Source: Calliopum simillimum
Taxonomy: Eukaryota; Arthropoda; Insecta; Diptera; Lauxaniidae
DNA: 64,000 nt
Reading direction: 5' to 3'
Assembly (NCBI GenBank): GCA_951812925.1
Contig: OX638371.1
Coordinates: 78,377,697 to 78,441,696, forward strand
The notes under the pieces are model-generated. The model did no database searches. It saw only the letters and a list, made by a program, of their open reading frames with translations, and was not told the DNA's origin. A program made the position numbers and the translations under genes. Position 1 is the first letter of the stretch. Every line of letters starts with the position of its first letter. Positions 23,901 to 35,900 of this stretch are shown one piece after another.

Positions 23901-26900
23901 TGCTTTAGAATGTTAAGTTCATATTGTTGTTTTTGCCTTTTTATCAGAATTTTGAATGATTCTTGAGTTAAGGTGCAGAAAATTGTGTTTTTCAACGTAA
24001 TGACAATTTCATTAGTTAAAACTCGGAAATACTAAAAATACAGTTTTATTTAGAATAGCTAAATCATTGGGAAAAAGTATGTTTGACCTATTGAACCTTC
24101 TGTTGATTAATCTAATTACTCCGGAACTAGTCAAAAGCAATTAAAGTTCAAAAATAGTTTTCAACAATGAGTTTGAAACAATGACAATTGACACAATTGA
24201 AACTAGCCAAAGCGATTGTCCCACAAGACATTTGGCAAAAACTGATATGCTGAGGACAAATTGTAACTAAAGGGTGATCCACTACGAAGTCCCTTTTCCA
24301 ACTGGGTTGTTTTGACTGTTACGTGTCAAATGGCTTGTCGATATGACGTTTGTGTTGAGCATTCAATACGACTCAAACATGAATAGACTTACTCCTGAAT
24401 TATTTATTGCGGAAACTTACTAACAAAATCAGTCATCAGTTAGAGAATGTTACAGAGTTCTTCAACATCATTTTGGTCGAAGCAATCCAAGAGCTTCCAA
24501 TGTATCCCGATAAATGTACTGTTTGGTGTGGTTTATGGGCAGGAGGCATCATCGGATCGTATTTCTTCAAAAATGCAGATGGAGCCCGTTTTACGGTCAA
24601 TGGTGCTCGCTACGGAGCAATGATGAATGAATTTTTGTTGCCAAAAATTTATTATATTAGTTTAAGCGACCTCTGGTTTCAACAGGATGGCGCAACATGC
24701 CATACAGCTAGAGAAACAATCGCTTAATTGAGGGAAACGTTCGTTGAAAACATCATCTCAAGAAATGCTCCAGTTAATTGGCCACAAAGATCATGTGATT
24801 TGACGCCATTGGATTACTTTCTTTGAGGATATGTTAAATCACTTGTTTATGTCAACAAACCCGAAGCTATTGACGCATTGGAAACCAACCTAACTCGCGT
24901 TATTCAAGGAATACCGGCCGATATGCTCGAAAGAGTTGTCGAAAAGACCCACAGAATGAACCATTTAAGAGAATTCTAATGAATTGTTTTAAATAATCTT
25001 TTAAAGTATAGTGATCACTTGACATGCAATCAAATTAAAAACTTTCTTAAAGCCATTTCAAAACACAAATTCGTAAAATTTTTAACACTATAGATGATGG
25101 ATAGCACTAAAAAGCATTTGAATAACAAACAAATATATATATTTTCTTTGTATGTGTATGTGTGTGTCACATAATGAGCAAATGTATTTATTTTTGTAAT
25201 AAAATGAAAAAAGATATACTGTACAGGTAGATGAACTACCAAGTTCATACTATATAATATATCGTATAATGTCACGCCACTAATAAGCATATGAATGAGA
25301 TACTAACTTGTGTTACCTTGAGGTCTGCATCGTATGGTAATGTTTTGTCCCATAAATTCGGACCCAAAAAGGCTGTTTGTGCCTCAACATTCCAGAGATC
25401 ACCTTCTTCTTTGTATTTATCATCACCGCAGATTTCTTTGTTATTCGTTGAGGATTTTCCTAAAAAAAGAGAAATATAAAAAAAGAAATATTAATTAAAA
25501 TTCATTTAAATAAATTACAATGTAGTTAATTCATCAAATATTTAGAACTGCGCATTTATTTATGATAGTAGTACTTTAACTACTGCATTTGTTGCTAGAG
25601 CTACAATAACACTACAAACACCACGTTCTAAGTTTAAGTGTTTAAAGTTAAGCTTTGTTTTCGTCAGAGTAGATTGTAAAATTAAACTTGACTTTTTTTC
25701 TTCGATCCCACATTGTATGTGTATAAATTATATGATTAATGAAAATGCAATAATTTGCCATTTTTGATATTTTACAGAACTTAAACTTTGCTACCTTTGT
25801 GCCTATAAAAGGAGTGAAGTTAATAGATCTATAACTACAAATACATAACGTCTTAGAGAAAAAATATCTATGGCGAAGTTTAAGCTAAATGTATGGGCTT
25901 TTAGATAGTGTATATGGTTTATAGGGCTTAAAAGGATTTCGTAAAGTTTTGGAACTTTAAAGTTGATATTTTAATTTTTTTTCTCCATTTTTTTACTTCG
26001 GCGGCCATTTTAGTAAAAAAAAGGTCCCATTAACATATCTTTTTATAACCTTTTTTGAAAACCTCATTCGATTTCCTTTAATCCGATATTAAAAATCCGA
26101 TATCCGAAAATAAAATAATAATACATTTTTTTTAGATATTTTAGTTTGAAAATTTTGGATATTTTAAAGAATTTTTTCAATGTTTTACAAGATAATGATA
26201 TAACCCCATCGAAACCTTATCAAATTCTACATATGCTAAAAAACTTGTTATATAGCGTTCCGGAGCCGAAGGTATGAGTAGTTTTCTGGAGGCGTGGCAG
26301 ATATAGAAAAGTATATATATTCTTGATCAGCGTCCTGAGTCCTGAGTCGATATAGCCATGTCCGTCTGTCTGGGTGTGCGTGGAAATACATTTTTTGAGA
26401 AAACTGAGCAACATAAGTCTATGAAATTTGGTACATTGCCTTCATCATCAAAGCTAGCTTGTGGGATTGAAAATGAGCGAAATCAGTTAACGGCCACGCC
26501 TACCGCCCTTACAAAAAATATATTCGAAATGCATCTTTAGGAGTATTTTTCACGACAATGCAACTAAAATACACATAAATACAAAGAATTGTAAGCACAA
26601 GCTCTGAGCATAAACTGGGCGAATTCGAACAAAAGGGCGTGGCACCTCCCATATTAGCAAAAGCTTCAAAACGCTATACTGAAAGTGTTTTTCAAGGTAA
26701 TCAAACTAAGTTTTCCCCAGGCACTAAAAACTATAAATGCAAGCTCTGCGTTAAAACTGAGTGAAATCGGAAAAGAGGTCGTGGCACCTCCCATATAAGC
26801 AAAAGTTTCAAAATACTGCAGTGTTTAATGTTTCGCCAGGCCAAAGGTTACACCCTTACTACTTTTTTTTAAATTTTTCTGATATGATCCACAAGCTAAG

Positions 26901-29900
26901 CTAAAATGGTTTCGACTGGTAGGTATAATTAAATAAGTATGTGTCTTGTCCTAAACTTTCGATGCGACATACCGAGATTCAATAGCAACTTGAAGACAAT
27001 TTATTTGGTCAATAATCTGCAATTATTGTTCTCTGGATATTGAGGCGAGTCTTGTCAATTCGTCAGGAAAAATTTATTAAAAGTCATCTATGGGATTCAT
27101 ATCTTAAATGGATGGAAAGCCCAATAAGTTGATCGCTAAATAGATTAGAATGCACGGATCTGCACAGAAAATCAACAAGATAGCCGAATCCGCTCCGAAA
27201 TGGCATTTGAGCTTGGTACGGAAGGCTATAATAGGCAGCACCGTGCGCAATATTTGCTCTTCGGGGGGGGGGGGGGGGTTTCATATAAAAAAAAAACAAG
27301 CAACACTATCCTTAACTCTAAATTTGTACCGTTTTATATGGAAAAAGATCTTCCTGGGGGGGGGGTTTGAACCCCCAAAAAACCCCCCGTGTGCAAGGGC
27401 CTGATAATAGGTATAATCAATAGGTAAAATTTTGCTTATGGTACAAGAAAAATCTTAAATTATTCTTCATAAACATTGCTTACGAGTGCATAACTGCAGA
27501 TAGTATTTTCCATCGAAAGAAAATTAAAATACAAACATATACAATAGATAAAACTTGAGATAAAAACATTCATCACGAAAAAAAAAAGTTAACAAAAAAC
27601 TTAATGTTAAAATACAAATCATCACACATACACTCGTACGTTTTTGGCCCAGCATGCTTCAAAGCAAGAAAGGCGATAATATATGACAAGATACATGCAA
27701 ACTTATGGGTCCAAAAGTCAAAATGAACATTTCCGTGTCCAGCAAAAAGAAAGAAAGACAAAAACTAAAAAGACGACAAAAAAATTCAAACAAAACCAGT
27801 AACAATTGCAAATAACTTGTGAGCTTGGAATAAAATGCAAAAAGGTTAAAAGAAAAGAAAAAAATCAAAAAAAAAAAAAAATTAAACAAGAAAAGTAAAG
27901 AAAGCGTAAAAGAAGTTAAGTTCGGATTGAATCTTAGGTCTCATTCGGTTTGGTAGGGAAGGAAGGCGCATTTTTTTCATTGGTACAACACAAATTTTGT
28001 TAAGCTAAAGAAACTGGTATGACGCACAAAAAAAAAAGGCAACACCAACAATAAAAAGTCAGACATAAACACAGTTCATAGTAAAAAAAAACTTGAAAGC
28101 GAAAGTGAAATTTCTTCTTTTTCTCAAGACTCTACCCGAGCTGTTTACCACAGCAAGACATTTGTTGATTGTGCTTTGTCGCTCTGTAGGCCATATGATT
28201 TGCAAGCAATAGGTGGCCAAAATATTACAGAGCGATTGCTTTACTCAGTATCTCTCATTCTCTTTTGAGTAAATTCAAAATTCAATGAGCGTGAGTTATT
28301 TATTAACCTCTTAACGTATGTGGGTCAAATATAATTTGAAATGTTTTTTTGAGACTAAGTTAATAACATTGTGCAACGCTAAATTTCGAATGCGATCTCG
28401 ATCGAACTATTTTTGGTTATTTTTCGAGAGCTTCATTCGAATCTTTTCTCCATCAGGCCCGAAATCTGAGATATTGTTATTCTAAAGAAAGAAAAGTGAG
28501 TTATTTGACTCACTACTCTTTACATATATACCAAAACTCATCCCTATGGCTCAAATAGTTTCGGAGATATGATAAGTTTTATATTTGAAGGGCGTGACAC
28601 CGCCCACTTTTTCAGTGGATGTTATTTCTTTCTGTGCCTGCTACAAACATACCGAATCTTATCTATCTGCGTCTAATAGTTTCAGAGATAGGACGAATTT
28701 GTTTTTGGGGCGTGGCACCGCCCATTTTCACTTTGAGTTGATTTCATCTTATTTGATTTGATTGAATGCATATAAATTTATTCATATATCACTCCTGCGC
28801 TTAATGCGAATAACATTTTTAAACAGAAAAATCGATTTTTTCGAAAATCGATTTCGACCAGTGTCATTACCCAACGGGAAGAAATGAAGCTGCTTCCAAA
28901 AAGAGGGCAATAGAAGCACATCTCTGGTAGCATACAAAATTTTTCAAATTCTATTTTTTTTATTGCTTATGAAAGTTAACAAATCCTCCAAAAGTTACAG
29001 AAAAAAAGTAATTTTTGTTAAATAGAACTTAAAATTTTGAAAAACTTCCACGTAAGCTTATTTCATAAGCTTTCAAATATGTGCTTTCACGGAAGCGTAT
29101 TTCATGTGCTTCTGAAGATGTGCATCTCCGCTAGGACATGCTGTGTTAAAAAAGATAAGCAGTGAGAACAGCACTGGAAGCAGCTTCTTGCTTCCCTAGA
29201 AGCGAAACTGAAGTCGTTTCAATGCGCTTCCGTTTCCCGTTGGGTATTTTGAGAATCAGATGCTGGAAAAGCGGGCATCTTTTCGGATAGGTGAATATAT
29301 AACCTTTAATTTCGCGTTTGATTTTTTTAAGAAAATGTGTCCTTGTAGCTTGTAGTGAATAATTTTTGTCAAAAAAAAAAAAACCAAAGTGCGTCGTAAG
29401 GTACCATTTTTTTTTTTTTTTTTTTGCTGAAATCAATAGTCCTTAATTTCTTAAGTAAAACGACATGCTTCGTAAAATCGGAACCTTGGGACTTCAAGTT
29501 TTTTTTTTTTTTGAGGCAAAATGGGCTAGTAGTTAATAGATTTTATAGATCTTGTAAACAAAGTAAAATATAAATTTATCAAATCTATCGATGTATATAG
29601 TTTTTGATGATTCCGAGTCTAGTCTCTCGTACGGCTTTTGAGATATCCTAACCTAAAAGAGCTAAAAACAAGGATTTTTGCTATTTTTGAACCGGGAGAA
29701 CGAAACAAGGTAAATATAAGCTATGAATCCTGATATAATGGTTATGAATTCCAGTCTATCTGTTTGTCAAAAAGTAGGCGTAATTAAGTAAAGCCTAGGT
29801 TTTGAAAATTTTTCAATTTTACATGTTATACCTCGCGAGCTATAAAATGAATATTGATGAAATTTGATAATTAAGTGCCAAAAACAAATACCTTTACAAG

Positions 29901-32900
29901 TCAAAAAGTGACCGTAATCAGTGAAGCGCCACGCCCACTTTTAAGCAATTGAAAATTTTAACACGTTTTATCTCGCAATCTACATACGCTATTTTGAAAA
30001 CAAAAAAAGTAAAGTCAGTTGCATTGCACTATATTTAAGATCTGAAGACAACGTCTCAAAAATCAAGTCTGACACCCGAGATATATGCTCACTCAAATAA
30101 GTGGCAATTTTGTTGAAGCATAGTCTGATTGGGTTGAAAATATCTCGCTCTGCGTACAAACAGTTCAAAACAATATTTGCGAATGCGTGAATGGGTTAAT
30201 ATCAAGTTTTATTTTATGATCAGTACGGCTCCTTTTTTTACTACTTTTGACTCTTAGTAAGCGCGCTGTCTAGCCGAGCCACTTAATCTCTGGTATTAGA
30301 TATCTTTGGATAGATACATCCAAATGTATACGAGCGTATGGTAGTATGTGTGCATAAATAAAAATCATCATTACCATCACCAACCAACCAACAGCCTCTT
30401 TAGCTGACGGGTTTCCGCTTTCTTATTCACTCTCACTTTCATTTTCTTTGCTTTGCGCACACTCTATTGCCTTTGTGCCAAACTACAGCACAAAACGTAT
30501 TCGTAAGATTGCAAAATTTTATGCTTTTTTCTTCTCTTGTTGCCGGTTTTGAATTTGCAATTAAATAATTTTTACTTTTACGTTTTAAGTTACGATTGCG
30601 TTTACGTTTACCATATGCATTTGCACCAAGTATTGAGTAATACTAGAATACTGATGTGTCGTACGTGGTACGTGAGGTGATAATGTGTGTTGCCATTATT
30701 TGAAAAATTTAGCTTATTCCAATAATGCTTATCGTACGTACTCTGCGATATATCATGAATTTCAGTTTGTTTTATAAATCAGTTTTACATGTTGATGGAA
30801 TTTAGACTGGATTGAATTAATAAAGAATAAGAACTTTATTTTAGGTTAAGAAATGTCTTGGTAAGAAATTGCGTTTAGGTTCAAAAAACAAAATAAAACT
30901 GAAAAGAACAAATACAAAACAATTTAATCGCTCAAAGAAAATCGGAATACACATGAAAAAGTAAAATTGTTTTGGCAAAATTTTGTTAAGGTATTGATTT
31001 ATTAGGAAAGTTCCTCAGAAATAGAAATCATCAATCCGTAATTATCATTCAGTAATCGAAAACAATATTCAACAGTTAACTTGACAATATTTTTGGTTTT
31101 GAGGTTATTATACAAGATATTGTTTTTTTTTGCAATGTCTCACCCATATGCGTACAAATAAAGGGACATCCCCGAAGAGGAAATTTATACTCTAAATTTT
31201 AAATAAGTTTAGAAAAAAGACAAAAGTATAGTTATTAAACAGAAGCTTGGATATGATAAGTCGAAGAGGCCTCTGTGCAAACTTTATTTTGAATAGAATT
31301 TTGAAGGTCGGAAATGTGAAGGATGGAACTTTTCACCGCAACTGTTTAAATTTACGTCAATGCGCAGTTGACATGACGTAAGTAGGTTATTGAAAACAAA
31401 AATATTTGAATAAGTGATTTTTCAACAATAAATAGTAGAAGTATCTTTTATAACATATATCACGTGCTACCTTGCTTTTATTCAACAAAGAGGAGCGCTC
31501 ATTTTTAACTTTTAAAAGGTCTTGGATTAAAATTTTTGGTACGATTTATTGGATTGCTGTATTCTCACTGAATAATGATAAGATCGGATTTGGTGACAGA
31601 TAGCATTATAAAGATGTGACTGTGACACACGTCTACCTTTTAATCTGCCATTTATTCAGCCTGATTAGTACGTGTTTGATCTAAAACTTGCTTAGTACTA
31701 GTAGCATACATCGCTGACATAAATTCGCTGGATGTTTTGGAAAAAAAAAAATATCAATTTGCAGATATTTACAAATTACTCACAAAGTAAAAAGAAACTG
31801 CAATATTAATTTTAGAAAGAGTAATACTTTTAACATACCACTCATTTAAGAGAGACCTCAAAGTATGTTATTTTATTTTTATGTTTTCTATCACTTCAGT
31901 CCGCTTTATAAATACGAGGGGCACTTTTTATATTTCGGGAACTGGCAACACTAATGTCAATAGCTAAAATCTGGCAACACCATAATAAAGTTTGACATTT
32001 TAAAGCATAAACGTACTCATAACGTTTTGAGTTGCAAGTACTATTTGTTTTGTTTAGAATGAGTTAAGAAAATCTATTTTTCCATTGATAATTTAAGCGA
32101 TTGATAAATTCTGGGGTTTCCAACGAGAACAAACGTTTTTTACAACTAAGTGTTCATGCAAAATCGAATATATTGAAGTGTAACTAATGTGCAAGGATGC
32201 CTCTATCTCACAATATGTCACATGACGATCATGCATTATCAGTTCATGCACTGAATCGATGTTTTGTGGCACAACAATCGATTTTGGACGCCCTTCACGG
32301 AATTCGTCGGCGACCGAACTACGACCACGATTGAATTCACTATATCGGCCATATACTGTGGTTTTTGATGGTGTTTTATCGCCATACAAAGGACTGAGTT
32401 CATCGACACATTCTTGTTGAGATAATTCACGTCGAAAGTTGTGAAAAATAATCCAACGAAAACCTTCTCTTGAAATTTCCATTTTTTGGTCAAATTGATT
32501 TTCTTAACTCACTGTAAACAAAACAAATAGCTTTTGTACATCAAAACGTTGTGAGTACGCTATGCTAAAAAATGTCAAACTTTTTTGTGGTGTTGCCAAA
32601 TTTTAGCTATTGACATTAGTGTTGCCAGTTCCCGAAACATAAATAGTGCCCTACGTAGAAGATAACGGCGAAGTTCAACGACTGGTGTCTTATTTTGTTT
32701 GCTTTGTTTTTTTTTTTCATATTTCAAAGCATACTTTCAGGGCATACGATAAATGGGTGTCGTATTTGAAAATTTTAACTGTTTTTAATATCAACATCCA
32801 GAGCCAGCGCTCACCATTCCGAATCATTTTAAACAACAAACGATCATATCGAAAAAAAATGGGTTCATGAGCAAAGTTCTCCGAAACGGGGCTAATTATA

Positions 32901-35900
32901 AGTTTGCGGAATCCCTGATTTTCTTTTTAACTACAATACTAATGGTTTTGCAACAAATATTTTCAATTTAAAAAAAAAAAAAAAATAATTTCACGCCCCA
33001 CGCCAATCGAAGTAAAAGCTGGCCAAAAATGTAATTCTGCACGTAAACTTTTGAAAATCAGTTTTTAGGCAGTAGGGATAGTGAGTGCAACTTTTGAGCA
33101 AAAATATGTAAGTTGAGTTCGGACAAGGGGGCGCTGCACCTCCCATATAAGCAAAAGTTTAAAAATGCTATACTGAGAGCGTTTTTTGAGATAAGCCCTC
33201 TTAATTTCAATCAGATATTAAAAATATTAAATGCAAGCTTTGAGCAAAAAGTAGGCAATCTCGGACAGGAGGGCGTGGCACCTCCCATATAAGCAAGTTT
33301 AAAAATGCTATACTAAAAGCGTTTTTTAAGGTAAGCCGTCCAAATTTCAATGAGATACTAAAAATATTGAATGAAAACTTTGAACAAAAGCTAGGCGAAC
33401 TAGTACAAGAGGGCGTGGCACATCCCATATATATAAAAAATTCAAAATGCAATACAGCCATTCCATGCCTAGCGTAACAAGATCTGCTACACCCCTTCCG
33501 ATTTCGCTGAAATTTGGTGCATGGTTTGTTTCATGCCTAGTCTTCAAGAAAATGCAAAAAAAAATGTTGCGATTTTTTTCGTGGCTCCTGGAAAGGTATT
33601 GAATTAGGCTATAAGCTCGTATTTGGTAAAAAGTACTAAATTTACTACTATTTTAGTACTAAACTACAAAAAACGTATCCAGGTACACCTTCTTTACCTT
33701 CCAAAATATATTTTTTGGAAAGAAGGTATCTTTCAAACTACGGCTGCAATTTGATTAAGAGCATTCGGACTGGCAGAATCTCTCACTGTGAGCAAGCATA
33801 GGAAACAAAGGAACAAAACCGAGCACCAAATTTTTTCACCAATTATAGAAAACTCATTTGACAAAAAGACCCCGTTGTCGCCAGAGTGGAACCTGGTGGA
33901 ACTTTTTTTGTAGCTCTGTGACTCTCCAATTTGTATCTCTCGCAGCTAACCTTACATCATGTATTCAAAAAACCACTAATATTTTCTAATTTAGTATTGA
34001 TTATCATTATTTACGTATGGCGGGGGTGTCCTTCTTACTATCCAATGACGTCTTTAACATTTGTTTGTGTTGGAAACTAATAACAACGCATACAATATTA
34101 CTCTTGCAAAGAAGAAAAATAATCTGTGCTAGGAACTACGACTTTGCGTTAAGGTACAAGAGAGCCAACTTGATATTACGTAATATTTCAAACGCCAAAT
34201 CATGCGCTGGTGTTCTCTTTACAAAACTTGGCTGAAAAAATAATCGAAATCGCAAGTCGATTTCACGATTTTTGGCCAGCTTTTACTTCGATTGGCACCT
34301 GTGTGCGCCTTCAAAATAAATCGAAAAACGTTTCTTTTGTAAAGAGCACAACAAACCAAAACAAAGTCATTTTCGTTGTACGTGTCAGTGCTTAAACTGA
34401 ATCCAGTCTCATCTATCATGTCTGGTTTTTGAGATATTCTTACATAAATGTTCAAAAACACGATTTTTGAGGTGATATAGACTCTATATAGACTCTATAT
34501 TATAGAGGATGCATGAAATTGTTTTCCCTTTTCTACTAAATAAATTGCTGGGTACTTTTTTCCGTATCATTTTAAAATGAGCATAACTTTTCAAGAAAAA
34601 ATCATACCAGACCGATTCATAGCTTATTTTGCAAACCAAACATTCCGTAGAAAATAACAAAACGATATCGTGCATGCTTCTATAGAACCTTAAAAGTGTT
34701 TTAAACCTTTGGGTTAGGATTTAGCAGAAACCATACATGATAGAGTAATTAGTTTTTCAACCTATTTTAAGGGTGGGGCACCTATTTTCGAATTGAAAAG
34801 CTGTTGAATTTTGCAGCTTACACCATAAGGTGTAGTATATAGGATTTGCTTTCTTTCTTCTTTTAAATGAAAACTACACAACATAATACTTTCCAGTTTC
34901 TATTTACAGTTTAATTTACACATGTCTTTTAGTTCTTAGTAATTTTATTTTATAATAGTTACTATTATTTACATTTTAGTTCTTGTTACTTTTAAAGCTT
35001 ATCAATCTTACTTCTAATTCAGTTCTTTTCAATGTTTTTTTACTTCACTTCTTAAAATGTCCGCAGACAACCGTCTTCTTCTTTTGATTCTTCAGCAACA
35101 ACTGAGTTCAACTGTCGCTTGTCCGTTTATTCAAAATCTTTTCGTCATGTTTATTTCGTTCAAGTCTCGTTCGTTTTGTCAGTGCTGCCAGATCGTCCGC
35201 TTAGCTCCGTTCCCACATAGTATATAAAAAGGTAACTAGGGATTCCGCAAAATTATATATTTAAGATCTGTTTCGGAGAATCGTGTGGACTGATATCCGA
35301 ATTTTCTGAACCAATATAATGGTTTCAATTGAAGTGTCAATGGGGTTGTATTTAAATAACAGGCATGCTAGTTTAGTGAATGAACAATATTGGGATTATC
35401 ACACTCTAAAATAAACTATATGAAATTTTAACATTCTGGAAAGCTCAAAGTACTATGTAAAAAACATCAATTATAAATGTGTAAAATTCTCTGACAAATT
35501 TATAAATGATGAGATTATTTCACCCAGCAAAGTGTACAAAGTGTAATTTTTGAGAGAATTTGACACCTTGCTGAGTGAAATCTTTACTTAGTACTATGTG
35601 CTTGCCTTTTTACACAGAATCTGTGAAAATTTCACACAGTTTTATTTAGAGTGCACATTATATGGAGAAAAGCAAATTTTTTGTTTATTTTATATTGCTA
35701 GGTGCAATCTAGAACAAATTTATTTTGAATAATTTTTCTTATTTTGTTTTTAATTAAATTTGGTTTTCAAATAATTAGCCTAGCTACTTTTGTTAGTCAA
35801 CTAGGAAAGTTAAGAAATCATATAATTTATGAATTTGGGTATTATTGGTTAGGTCATTTGACAAAAATTTCGATAAAATTTATTCCTCTTTTTTTTTTTA

